DNA from: a virus | DNA: 31,166 nucleotides | Virus record (IMG/VR): IMGVR_UViG_3300030388_001434 | Span: 1-31,166 of that record | Direction: 5' to 3' (one strand) | Shown: positions 22,005 to 28,959 of the stretch, in pieces | Layout: the number at the start of each line of letters is the position of its first letter | Numbering within the stretch: the first letter of the stretch is position 1 | The notes under the pieces: model-generated | Database searches by the model: none | What the model was told of the DNA's origin: nothing | The model's input: the letters and a program-made list of their open reading frames with translations, nothing else | Made by a program: the position numbers and the translations under genes

Positions 22005-22465
22005 TTCTTTTTTAAACGCGCAATTAGACCCTAAAATATTTTATAAATTTCTGAGACCCTTAAAACAGCATCAAAAAAATTACTTAATTATTTAGACCTA
22101 AGTTTGACCTCCAAAAAAATTGTAAATTTCTGAAGCCTTAAAAACCAGTCAAAAAAAGTAAGTTGTTTTTATTGGACTAATTCAAGCCCCTTCAAAAATG
22201 AAAATAAAATGTCACCCCCTGAAAGCCCCGTACTTAAAGGGCTGTAGAGTAGCGTGTTTTTACTTTAGGTTTTCAAAAGTTTCAGCCATTTTTTTATTTA
22301 TTCAGCCATCAACTAAAAAAAACGCAACTCTTTTTCGCTTAAAAAGTTTTTTGCTTTTTTCGGCAACATTTTAAATTATTCGCTAGTCCTATAAAAATTT
22401 GATCAACTCTTTTTCGTTTAAAAAGTTTTTTGGTTTTTGGAGCGCATTTTAAAATGGTTTTTTGT
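22005..22465. repeat. Noncoding module B: paralogue of module A
   Basis: A gene-free stretch between convergent genes with the same elements, order and spacing as module A. The CTAAAA...TTTCTGA element is at 22030 and 22109 (79 apart), followed by 'TTCAAAAATGAAAATAAAAT' near 22191. Next is a hairpin AGCCC/GGGCT (22224-22243) ending GGGCTGTAG. The CAACTCTTTTTCG element is at 22325 and 22404 (79 apart). A 28-base block at 22404-22431 is identical to 11810-11837. From first to last landmark the module spans 374 bases, against 373 in module A. No coding sequence is credible here. Confidence 0.7.
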
Positions 22466-22822
22466 CTACTTTAAATTTCTTAGACTTACCTGTCGTGATC
22501 TTTCCGTTTCCCATTTAGCCTCTGATATTCTTAATATCCTTTTGGCTGTCTCAGCCCTTACCGATAAAGTTTGAGCCTCAAGATACCTTCCCTCCCAATC
22601 GTTATGGGTTCTCACCAACCCCTCAGCCATAACCCCTGATGCCTTGTTTCTCATATGCGCCATCTTGATAGCGGCCTCCCACGCTTTAAAGCTAGATTCA
22701 ACCTCAATATATCTAATTTGAGCCGCCTCATAGTTAGCAATTGCGTCCTCCCAAACTTCAATGCATTTATCAAGAGGGTCAGACCTTAGGTTTTGTGTAT
22801 AAGAATTGTTTTCACCATTCAC
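22466..22822 (-). CDS. Small helical phage protein, unknown
   Basis: 118 residues, almost entirely helical and charged: 'CIEVWEDAIANYEAAQIRYI', then KMAHMRNKASG, then 'LRISEAKWETERSRQVSLR'. The pattern resembles a small helical protein often found beside phage replication genes. Its start overlaps the XRE regulator by 11 bases. Last gene of the leftward replication operon, facing module B. Function unknown. Confidence 0.6.
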   Translation of the reverse strand: MNGENNSYTQNLRSDPLDKCIEVWEDAIANYEAAQIRYIEVESSFKAWEAAIKMAHMRNKASGVMAEGLVRTHNDWEGRYLEAQTLSVRAETAKRILRISEAKWETERSRQVSLRNLK

Positions 22823-23060
22823 GTCGTTTTCTCCTTAGCAGTTCATCCATACTTACATCAAAGTAATCAGCTAACGTCTGCACAGTCGTAACTCTTGGGT
22901 TGCATCCAGACAAGGTTCTGCTGATAAGTGGTTGGCATAGGTCTGTAGCCCTAGAAATATCGCTCTGGCTTACTCCATGCTCTCGCATCAATCTGACAAC
23001 ATTTGTTGAAAGGGCGTTTAACCTTGATAATTCTTTTTCCGTCTTTTTCATTTTTTTCAT
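22812..23060 (-). CDS. XRE-family DNA-binding regulator
   Basis: 82 residues with a classic HTH_3 domain: 'LMREHGVSQSDISRATDLCQ' is helix-turn-helix and 'PLISRTLSGCNPRVTTVQTL' completes the bundle, ending 'YFDVSMDELL'. It overlaps the nuclease gene upstream by one base and the helical protein downstream by 11 bases. Position inside the replication operon rather than at its promoter suggests an autoregulatory or anti-repressor role, but no operator can be assigned. Confidence 0.85.
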   Translation of the reverse strand: MKKMKKTEKELSRLNALSTNVVRLMREHGVSQSDISRATDLCQPLISRTLSGCNPRVTTVQTLADYFDVSMDELLRRKRREW

Positions 23061-23395
23061 TATTTTCTCTCCGTTTTTATTAAGTATTTAATATCATGTA
23101 TCACGTTTTCGCTTATCTGGCTGGTTGTATATCTTAAGACTCGCCACCCACCCATCATTGCTGTGTTGTACTTAATCAGATCAGCAGAATACCCTGACCC
23201 TCTTGTATGCCGTCCATTAGCATAAACACCCCCCTCAACCTCAACCGCAATTTTTAGCATTGAAGGAAAGTCCCCTATCACAAAGTCAAACCGCCACTTT
23301 CTTATATCGTGAAACCTAAACTCTCTGTGATAAGGTATTTTGTAGTGCCTAAGCAATATGCAAAGCGTTTCCTCGCCTTTTGAACTAGCGGCCAT
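23060..23395 (-). CDS. PD-(D/E)XK/Vsr-like small endonuclease
   Basis: 111 residues from the ATG at 23395 (GGAGGG 7 bases upstream), overlapping the helicase stop. The core 'KWRFDFVIGDFPSMLKIAVE' then VEGGVYANGRHTRG gives the D...E-x-E arrangement of the Vsr/DUF559 nuclease fold, and 'KYNTAMMGGWRVLRYT' completes it. Such stand-alone nucleases are common in phage replication modules, where roles in junction resolution or mismatch nicking are proposed. Confidence 0.75.
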   Translation of the reverse strand: MAASSKGEETLCILLRHYKIPYHREFRFHDIRKWRFDFVIGDFPSMLKIAVEVEGGVYANGRHTRGSGYSADLIKYNTAMMGGWRVLRYTTSQISENVIHDIKYLIKTERK

Positions 23396-25097
23396 TACCA
23401 CGCCCTCCGTATCCGTAATCTTCGTTAGGAGGCTCTACAAACGTCCTACTGGCAAAGTCAAAGTTAAACGTAGCCTCGCCTATCTGTCCGTACATTCCTT
23501 GCTCTCTAATCTTCCTCGTTATCACTTGAATACTGTTGTTATCAAAATCTCTATGAACCACTACCACCGCATCAGCTTGGTTGTGCCAGTGAGCCGCGCC
23601 ACTAATATCGTATGCGCTGGGCGCTTGGTATCCGTTGTTCTCTTTTTGTAGCTTGGTAGGATGGGCAACAACCCACGTTGTAATATCGTGCATCTTACAA
23701 AACCGCTTGCACTTGCTAATAAAATCTCGGATATGCTCGTCTTCCCTATAGCTACCCTTTCTACTTGCATCAACCTCGTTATAAGGGTCTATAACAATGC
23801 CATTGCATCCGTACTTTTGTATGCTCACCTTGGCAAGCTCAAGAATCTTATCCACGCTGGGTATATGCTCTCTGGTTTCAATAAAGAAAAAATGCTTTTG
23901 TATCCAGCGCATACCTTCGGTTGCCTCCTCCTCTGTCATTCGCCCATTGAAGCCTTGGTCAAAAGGTTTGCCAGTAAGCATTTGCAACAACCTCCTGATA
24001 TGCATTTTTGTGGAATGCTCTGGAGAAAACATTACAAATTTCCAATCGTGGTTTTTTGCAAGCTGTATCAAGCACTGGTCTAAAAATGTACTCTTGCCGT
24101 GGTTCGGGATGCCTGTCCAAACATGGAATGTTCCCTTCATAACCTTGTAAATTTTATCAAGGTTTGCGTACCCAACATTTACAGGCTTATCGTAATTGCC
24201 TCTGTATAAGTCCATCACCTCATTGTAATAAGTGCCTACCGTATAAAGCCCATCAACTGGACAAGGCCGCGCATTAGTTATCAGGTTGTGCAAGTATTCC
24301 TTGCCATGCTTTATAAGAACATCGTTAGCGTCTTTGCAATCTTCTGGAGGAACCACATACCAGCACTTTACTTTTCCATATCTATGCATCAGCTCCTTCT
24401 TTAAATTGTCACCAGCACCATCAGCATCACAAAATAAAACAATCTTATTTGCTTTTAGTGGATGGGTTTGTAAGCACTGAAATCTCTTGTCGTTTTCCTT
24501 GTAGGAGGTTTTAGCTGGCGCACCATCTGGCAAAGTAGTCACGCATGTAAACCCGCATTCGTGAACGCTCAAGGCATCCATTTCACCCTCTACAAAAATC
24601 GCCACATTTGATTCAGCCACCGCTTTGTAATTATATAAAGATTTCACTGGGTCTTTGCTTTGCTTGAATCTCTTATCTTTATGCCTGTATTTTATATTGT
24701 CACACTGCCCTGACTCCCCATTGTAAGGAAAGCCTATCCATTCATCATTTTCAGAAAATACCTTAAATGCTTCATAAGTCTCTTTTGAAATACCCCTCTT
24801 CTCAAAATAATCATCTAAGAAAGTTGAGGTGTTTGCGATGTTAGGCGTAAAAGATTTTCTCTGAGGAACTGTTCTTTTTTGTGTGCCAGTTAATGCGCTT
24901 TGCTCCATTACTCCTCCCTTGTTTTCGCAGTGGTGACAAAAGAACACAACCTTATCGTGAGATATTTCCACCGACATTGGCCTATCATGTGAGTCGTGAG
25001 GTGGTTGGCACTCTGGACATTTTATTTTGTGGTTTCCTTCATCTAAGTGGCCTATTTTAAGGCCATGCTTTTCAAACGCTTCATCCAGCAAGGTCAT
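23385..25097 (-). CDS. Bifunctional DNA primase-helicase (T7 gp4/Twinkle-like)
   Basis: 570 residues from the ATG at 25097, which has AAGGAGA upstream; longer frames run back into the initiator-like gene. Zinc-binding primase domain: Cys27, Cys30, Cys54, Cys57 ('KCPECQPPH', 'FFCHHCENKGG'). Toprim: Glu170 ('VAIFVEGEMDALSV') and Asp224/Asp226 ('KIVLFCDADGAGDN'). RecA-like helicase: Walker A 'WTGIPNHGKSTFLDQ' (about 327-341), Walker B 'GIVIDPYNEVDASR', H4 region 'WVVAHPTKLQ' and 'ISGAAHWHNQADAVVVVHRD'. It would synthesise primers and unwind DNA at the phage fork. It overlaps the initiator-like gene by 17 bases. Confidence 0.93.
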   Translation of the reverse strand: MTLLDEAFEKHGLKIGHLDEGNHKIKCPECQPPHDSHDRPMSVEISHDKVVFFCHHCENKGGVMEQSALTGTQKRTVPQRKSFTPNIANTSTFLDDYFEKRGISKETYEAFKVFSENDEWIGFPYNGESGQCDNIKYRHKDKRFKQSKDPVKSLYNYKAVAESNVAIFVEGEMDALSVHECGFTCVTTLPDGAPAKTSYKENDKRFQCLQTHPLKANKIVLFCDADGAGDNLKKELMHRYGKVKCWYVVPPEDCKDANDVLIKHGKEYLHNLITNARPCPVDGLYTVGTYYNEVMDLYRGNYDKPVNVGYANLDKIYKVMKGTFHVWTGIPNHGKSTFLDQCLIQLAKNHDWKFVMFSPEHSTKMHIRRLLQMLTGKPFDQGFNGRMTEEEATEGMRWIQKHFFFIETREHIPSVDKILELAKVSIQKYGCNGIVIDPYNEVDASRKGSYREDEHIRDFISKCKRFCKMHDITTWVVAHPTKLQKENNGYQAPSAYDISGAAHWHNQADAVVVVHRDFDNNSIQVITRKIREQGMYGQIGEATFNFDFASRTFVEPPNEDYGYGGRGNGR

Positions 25098-25491
25098 TTT
25101 TTGTTCTCCTTCTTGTTTGTGGGGGGTTTCTAATATGTATAGGTAATGTATTGGAGGACGCTGGTGTCCTAGGGGGGTGGACACTGGTGGCCTGAGTAGG
25201 GTGGCCACTGGTGTCCGCAGGGGGGTGGACTCTGGTGTCCATGCCTAACTTATATAGGTTGGTTGTTCCCAATCTTTTTTGAACTGTAATATACTCAAGC
25301 TCCTCAAGAGAAGCGATGCACCTACGCACTGATCTATCAGATACTCCGCATATTTCTGCAAGGTGTTTTTCAGATGGGTAGCACTTATGAGTTCCCTTTC
25401 TCGCATAGTTTGCAAGCATAAAAAGAACTAGCTTTGTGGTTGGGGTGGGGCAAGGTAATAACCTAACCCAATTTATTGCGTCTGTACTCAT
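25081..25491 (-). CDS. Replication initiator-like winged-helix protein (lambda O-like)
   Basis: 136 residues. N-terminal winged helix: 'PTTKLVLFMLANYARKG', then 'PSEKHLAEICGVSDRSVRRC' and 'SLEELEYITVQKRLG', as in phage O/DnaD-type initiators. The C-terminal part (about 84-120) is a low-complexity Pro/Thr/His region with an 8-residue repeat (DTRVHPPA, DTSGHPTQ, ATSVHPPR) encoded by a 24-bp DNA repeat that looks like an origin array. The stop overlaps the primase-helicase start, as expected for an initiator feeding a helicase. A palindrome covers its ribosome-site region. Confidence 0.75.
   Translation of the reverse strand: MSTDAINWVRLLPCPTPTTKLVLFMLANYARKGTHKCYPSEKHLAEICGVSDRSVRRCIASLEELEYITVQKRLGTTNLYKLGMDTRVHPPADTSGHPTQATSVHPPRTPASSNTLPIHIRNPPQTRRRTKNDLAG
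25161..25248. repeat. Iteron-like 24-bp tandem array inside the initiator gene (candidate origin)
   Basis: CTGGTGTCC-type units start at 25161, 25184, 25208 and 25232 (spacing 23, 24, 24). Each full unit carries an inverted repeat. In unit 1 it is GTGTCC with GGACAC; in unit 2 both arms have changed together to GTGGCC and GGCCAC. Iterons inside an initiator gene are the arrangement of lambda ori in gene O. Moderately AT-rich DNA (TATATAGG region, about 25250-25300) lies beside it. Confidence 0.6.
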
Positions 25492-25493
25492 CT

Positions 25494-25506
25494 GCCCATA
25501 ATGGGC
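25494..25506 (-). promoter_or_regulatory. Palindrome at the translation start of the initiator-like gene
   Basis: GCCCAT-A-ATGGGC, a perfect 6-bp inverted repeat ending 2 bases before the ATG at 25491. In mRNA the hairpin would hold the only purine-rich stretch (GGGCAG) that could act as ribosome site, so it may be a translational or protein operator controlling initiator supply. Confidence 0.4.
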
Positions 25507-25520
25507 TATGCGCTAGAGAA

Positions 25521-25727
25521 TTACAAGAGATAAAAGTCGTTTGGAGAAACATTTCCATCAGTGGCTTTATGGATGACTTTCATATCTTCTGGTCTAGGGA
25601 TTCTTTGTCCACTACACCATTTTACCAAAGCGTGATAACTAAAGTTAGCAGAATGAGAATTAGCGGCAATTTCTAAAAACTGCTTTTGAGTCATTTTATT
25701 TTCTTTTAGCCAAGCTGATAGTTTCAT
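25521..25727 (-). CDS. Cro/YdaS-like small repressor
   Basis: 68 residues starting MKLSAWLKENKMTQKQFLEI, an HTH with an insertion ('AANSHSANFSYHALVKWCSG') and a terminal 'IPRPEDMKVIHKATDGNVSP', the pattern of Cro-type phage regulators. It is the first gene on the left of the divergent early promoters near 25.75 kb, the usual place for Cro. It probably binds the 100-base gap and switches early transcription. Whether a CI-like partner exists is unclear; no long repressor is seen in the window. Confidence 0.75.
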   Translation of the reverse strand: MKLSAWLKENKMTQKQFLEIAANSHSANFSYHALVKWCSGQRIPRPEDMKVIHKATDGNVSPNDFYLL

Positions 25728-25766
25728 AGTAACGCCTTTAGTTAACGCATGGTATCAAGAAACGGC

Positions 25767-25795
25767 TTGCATATCAACCCAATTTGTCCCATAAT
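25767..25795 (+). promoter_or_regulatory. Rightward early promoter (recombination genes)
   Basis: TTGCAT (25767-25772), 17-base spacer, CATAAT (25790-25795), then AAGGTG and the ATG at 25828. On the opposite strand TTGATA and TACCAT with 17-base spacing give a candidate leftward promoter for the Cro-like gene, overlapping this one. Confidence 0.55.
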
Positions 25796-25827
25796 TAGCC
25801 CACAAACAAAAACAAGGTGCCTGATGT

Positions 25828-26604
25828 ATGAGCAATAACCCATTTGAAAAACACAATGTAGGACACTTGAGCGCAAGCTCAATAAACGAATTCATAACCA
25901 ACCCCCAACGATGGATACTCCATGTCTCTGGCTTCAGAGATAGGTTTGGCATTCCTGCTATGTGGAGAGGCACCGCTGTAGATAAAGCGTTAACCATCTC
26001 TATAGAGGAGCCTGATGTAAGTGATGCTCAAATAATAGCTTGGGCGCAAAATTATTTTGACGAAGAGCATAAAGGCGCTATTAGCGATAGAATACCAGTT
26101 AACAGCATCAAAGCTGAATCTGAAAGAGATAACCTTTCTCGTTACCTTACCCCTGCAATTCCACACTTTAGGTCTCTAGGTAAACCCCTAGCCTCTCAGA
26201 AGAAAATAAAACTAGAATTTGAAGAGTTGCCAATTCCTATTATTGGATACCTTGATCTTCTATATGACGGAGTTGTGCGAGATATAAAAACAGTTGGTCG
26301 CTTACCTACTAAAGTACCTACTGCAACCTGTAGACAGCTTTCTATTTACGCCACCGCTGAGAACTGCATCCCTATTGTTGACTATGTGCATGCTACCAAG
26401 ACGGCTTCTAAGGTAGTTGTGATGCCTGTTGAGAATGTTGATGCTCATATGGTTGTTGTAAGACAGGCCGCTACAAATATGATGCGACTGCTAAGTTACT
26501 CAGACAGCATTCAGGAGGTAGCCAGCTTAATGATTCCTGACCTTGATGATTGGCGATGGTCTGATGGAGAAAGAGTTGCCGCTAGAAAACTATGGAGAAT
26601 TTAA
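25828..26604 (+). CDS. PD-(D/E)XK exonuclease-like protein (RecB/Cas4-like)
   Basis: 258 residues. 'GHLSASSINEFITNPQRWIL' is the usual N-terminal helix of RecB/Cas4-type nucleases; the catalytic core is Asp143 in 'IIGYLDLLYDG', Asp152 and Lys154 in VVRDIKTVG, with the downstream Gln170 and Tyr174 ('CRQLSIYATAEN'). Together with the annealing protein two genes on, it would form a phage recombination pair like lambda Exo/Beta or P22 Erf with its partner. AAGGTG precedes the ATG. No four-Cys iron-sulfur cluster is visible. Confidence 0.85.
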   Translation: MSNNPFEKHNVGHLSASSINEFITNPQRWILHVSGFRDRFGIPAMWRGTAVDKALTISIEEPDVSDAQIIAWAQNYFDEEHKGAISDRIPVNSIKAESERDNLSRYLTPAIPHFRSLGKPLASQKKIKLEFEELPIPIIGYLDLLYDGVVRDIKTVGRLPTKVPTATCRQLSIYATAENCIPIVDYVHATKTASKVVVMPVENVDAHMVVVRQAATNMMRLLSYSDSIQEVASLMIPDLDDWRWSDGERVAARKLWRI

Positions 26605-26607
26605 AGA

Positions 26608-26811
26608 ATGAAATTTTATTTTACAGAACAAGAAGTAGAAGTTATTAGACAATCTATACAGCTAATGGATTTAGAAATCAAAGGTGACGATTCAGGGTTT
26701 TATTCTACAAGCGAAATAAACGCGAGATCTACCGTTGAGAAAAAAATTATATTGGCCATAAAAAATGAAGTGTTAACTCAAAAAATAAAGGATATAAATA
26801 ATGAACGATAA
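26608..26811 (+). CDS. Hypothetical small protein of the recombination operon
   Basis: 67 residues starting MKFYFTEQEVEVIRQSIQLM, mostly charged helices. It starts 3 bases after the nuclease stop and overlaps the ERF start by 11 bases, so it is translated with both. No family recognised; an accessory to the nuclease-annealase pair is inferred only from position. Confidence 0.6.
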   Translation: MKFYFTEQEVEVIRQSIQLMDLEIKGDDSGFYSTSEINARSTVEKKIILAIKNEVLTQKIKDINNER

Positions 26812-27487
26812 ATTGATAACCGCTCTCATAGAGTCGCAAAAAGCAATAACCCACGCCAGCAAAGATGGCAAGAACCCTTATTTTAAAAGTGACTACGCTA
26901 CCCTTGAGGAAGTGATAACTACGGTTAAACCGCCACTCAATCACAATGGCGTTATGTTCCAGCAGATATGCCACCCTTCTGATATTGGCGTTTGTGTTGA
27001 GACTGTATTCTATGGACATGGTGGTGAGCTACGCACTGGACAGTTTACCGTTCCAGCAGATAAGCGCGACCCCCAAGGGTTTGGTTCTGCCCTGACGTAT
27101 GCAAAAAGATACAGCCTATCTATGGCTTGCGGAATTGGACATCAGAAAGATGATGATGCTGAAACCGCTATGATTACTCGCAAGAAAACAGACAAGGTTT
27201 ATGCGGCACCAAAAGCTATTAAAAAGGAAAGTGTCAGCGTACCGACAACGGATACAAACGCCTTGTACAAAATTATGTTGCAAGGAACTTTGATAGAGGC
27301 GTGTACTGGAGAGAGTGAATTTCTTGGACAATGTAGAAAGCATTTAGCCAATCCAGAATCGCAGGCTTGTCAAAATATATATAACTCTGAAACTCAGGGA
27401 TATATTAAAACGGCACTGGTTAACAGTCCCGATGGAAGCGCCATTAAAACCAGCTTTGGCCAGCTAATTAAACTATATGAGAAATGA
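26801..27487 (+). CDS. erf: ERF-family single-strand annealing recombinase
   Basis: 228 residues. The ERF core is clear: 'GKNPYFKSDYATLEEVITTV' (about 23-42), 'FTVPADKRDPQGFGSALTYA' and 'KRYSLSMACGIGHQKDDDAE'. The C-terminal half (about 130-228) is variable, as in other ERF proteins. It anneals complementary single strands during phage recombination or genome circularisation and likely works with the upstream nuclease and the downstream SSB-like protein. Confidence 0.93.
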   Translation: MNDKLITALIESQKAITHASKDGKNPYFKSDYATLEEVITTVKPPLNHNGVMFQQICHPSDIGVCVETVFYGHGGELRTGQFTVPADKRDPQGFGSALTYAKRYSLSMACGIGHQKDDDAETAMITRKKTDKVYAAPKAIKKESVSVPTTDTNALYKIMLQGTLIEACTGESEFLGQCRKHLANPESQACQNIYNSETQGYIKTALVNSPDGSAIKTSFGQLIKLYEK

Positions 27488-27495
27488 GGTGCATG

Positions 27496-27780
27496 ATGAA
27501 AAAAGGTCTTATAGACGCAATAGCAGAGTTAATGTCAGATGGACGCCCTTGGACATTCTGGGGCTTGCAAGAAGCGATTAACCACAGATATGATTGTTAC
27601 TATGGCGAACCAACAATTAGCGCAGGAATTAGGGCGTTAAGGCATTATGACAAAAGAAAGAAATACGACCTGCCACTTTCAGGCGAGGTTTTATTTAGAG
27701 AAAAGATACCTTCAAATACTGGAATCCCAGCTAGAGGTTATCAATACAGGTTAGTAACTAACAATGAGGCTATATTATGA
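27496..27780 (+). CDS. Winged-helix-like small phage protein
   Basis: 94 residues from the ATG at 27496, placed after GAGGTG; in-frame ATGs at 27484 (overlapping the ERF stop) and 27493 are alternatives. 'DGRPWTFWGLQEAINHRYDC', then 'TISAGIRALRHYDKRKKYDL' and 'PARGYQYRLV' resemble the winged-helix proteins in phage recombination operons. Its stop overlaps the SSB-like start (ATGA). DNA binding is likely; the specific role is unknown. Confidence 0.7.
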   Translation: MKKGLIDAIAELMSDGRPWTFWGLQEAINHRYDCYYGEPTISAGIRALRHYDKRKKYDLPLSGEVLFREKIPSNTGIPARGYQYRLVTNNEAIL

Positions 27781-28193
27781 GTGATAACGAAGAGTTAAAA
27801 GGCGCGTTTTTTGTTGATGGAAATTGCCAGATAATGAGTAAAGGTACGATTACTGTTAATGGTGCCACTAGATACTGTTCTCTTTTAAAAGCGCAGTCAC
27901 AGAAGGGTGAAGAGATTTATGAGCTTTCCGTATCCGCTGGTAGAGTTTATTACAACCCGCCAGAAAAAAAGCAGAACCCAAAATCTCCAGACGTAAGCGG
28001 GAAAGTCACTATTGATGGGCAAGGTTATAAGTTCGGGGCTTGGAATAATGTTGCGGCATCTGGACAGAACTACTTAGGCATATCCATGAGTGTTAACGAT
28101 GGCAACAGTCAACATTTTGGTTCTAGCAATCAACAACCAGCCAACCAACAGCCTCATACAAATAGCTTTGACAAAGACGACATTCCTTTCTAA
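27777..28193 (+). CDS. SSB-like single-stranded DNA-binding protein
   Basis: 138 residues. The middle has an OB-fold-like, DUF736-like segment ('GKVTIDGQGYKFGAWNNVAA' then SGQNYLGISM). A Gln/Asn/Pro-rich linker leads to the acidic tail FDKDDIPF, the classic SSB C-terminal peptide that recruits replication and repair partners. N-terminal strand pattern: 'AFFVDGNCQIMSKGTITVNG'. It is not a canonical bacterial SSB; function is assigned from tail, fold hints and neighbours (ERF, nuclease). A terminator and a duplicated tail-coding remnant follow. Confidence 0.75.
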   Translation: MSDNEELKGAFFVDGNCQIMSKGTITVNGATRYCSLLKAQSQKGEEIYELSVSAGRVYYNPPEKKQNPKSPDVSGKVTIDGQGYKFGAWNNVAASGQNYLGISMSVNDGNSQHFGSSNQQPANQQPHTNSFDKDDIPF

Positions 28194-28205
28194 AGTAGAA
28201 TTAGA

Positions 28206-28234
28206 GCCGCGCCTATCTATGGTGGGCGCGTTTT
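28206..28234 (+). terminator. Rho-independent terminator after the SSB-like gene
   Basis: CGCGCC (28208-28213) pairs with GGCGCG (28225-28230) around an 11-base loop; TTTT follows. It ends the recombination operon 15 bases after the stop. Confidence 0.75.
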
Positions 28235-28239
28235 AATAT

Positions 28240-28269
28240 AATAGCTTTGATGATGACATACCATTTTAA
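28240..28269 (+). pseudogene. Remnant of a second SSB C-terminal tail
   Basis: The 30 bases read in frame as NSFDDDIPF followed by a stop, almost the same as the end of the SSB-like protein upstream (NSFDKDDIPF and stop), using different third-position bases. Upstream the frame is closed by a TAA after one codon, so this is a 3' fragment left after the terminator. It suggests a past duplication or replacement of the ssb 3' end. Confidence 0.55.
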
Positions 28270-28371
28270 AAATCGCCTTTAGCAAGCGATGGCTTTAACA
28301 ATGCACCATGTTGCGCGTGTGGTGGCCGAAACGCGCTTAATCAACGCTTGCGAGAAATTAAATTGAAAAAA

Positions 28372-28674
28372 ATGAAAAAGCATTCGGATAGAATAAAAGA
28401 TAGGGCGCATCTTGAGTTTGTTGCTGATCTTGAGTGCTGTGTCAAAGACGTTTCATGCAATGGACATACGCAAGCGCACCATCTAATGAAGCCTTGGGTC
28501 GGTGGGCGCGGTATGGGAATGAGAGCCGACGACAGAAACGCTATCCCGCTATGCTTCTTTCATCACTCGCAACTCCATGTGAAATTTGGAAACGAATTTA
28601 AATTCTTCGCACGATACTTTAGATCAGAGACATTCGGGCAAGAATTAGCTCAATCCCTTTACGAAAATAAATAA
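28372..28674 (+). CDS. HNH-type nuclease (phage recombination nuclease type)
   Basis: 100 residues from the ATG at 28372, which matches the usual family beginning (KKHSDRIKDRAHLEFVA). Cys-Cys in 'DLECCVKDVSCNGHTQAHHL', then the RGMGMRADD segment, 'AIPLCFFHHSQLHVKFGNE' and a terminal helical part give a beta-beta-alpha metal nuclease resembling DUF968/Ref-type proteins. The ribosome site is poor. The same frame stays open upstream to 28270 and would add a PCCACGG motif, but it has no ATG or GTG; TTGs at 28348 and 28363 are the only alternative starts. Confidence 0.78.
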   Translation: MKKHSDRIKDRAHLEFVADLECCVKDVSCNGHTQAHHLMKPWVGGRGMGMRADDRNAIPLCFFHHSQLHVKFGNEFKFFARYFRSETFGQELAQSLYENK

Positions 28675-28706
28675 ATAAAATGTACGAAATGGGCTTTTAA
28701 TTGCTT

Positions 28707-28728
28707 CCTTTGTTTGCTATAATAAACT
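28707..28728 (+). promoter_or_regulatory. Promoter of the distal small-gene operon
   Basis: TGC followed by TATAAT (28718-28723) and AAAC, the same core as the cassette promoters. The leader carries ATAAAAGGTG before the ATG at 28755. There is no clear -35. Confidence 0.65.
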
Positions 28729-28754
28729 CACTAACTAATAAAAGGTGTAAGAAA

Positions 28755-28958
28755 ATGCAAAATTATTTTAGAACTTTAAACGCTACGCGCCAGATGCATG
28801 GAATGAACCAAGTTGCCATTGGCGCAAGATTCTTAAATAAAGCGGCTTTACAGAAAGCGTACAAGAGCGCCCTAAAGAGGCACCACGGCATAACCGCTGA
28901 GGCAAAGTTTATTATTAACTTATACGAAGATGGGCGCAACGCCTATGAGGGGAAGTAA
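28755..28958 (+). CDS. Hypothetical small basic protein
   Basis: 67 residues from the ATG at 28755 (AAAAGGTG upstream); a longer TTG-started frame runs through the promoter and is rejected. Basic and helical: 'FLNKAALQKAYKSALKRHHG'. First gene behind the promoter at 28718. No family recognised; DNA or RNA binding is possible from its charge. Confidence 0.6.
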   Translation: MQNYFRTLNATRQMHGMNQVAIGARFLNKAALQKAYKSALKRHHGITAEAKFIINLYEDGRNAYEGK

Positions 28959-28959
28959 G

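Noticed and set aside
25161-25248. Direct repeats resembling a short CRISPR array
   Set aside because: Units of 23-24 bp follow each other without unique spacers and encode an in-frame peptide repeat; no cas genes are present.
28292-28369. Short plus-strand frame starting ATG GCT TTA before the HNH gene (25 codons)
   Set aside because: Too short, no ribosome site, and it overlaps in another frame the open stretch that continues into the HNH protein.
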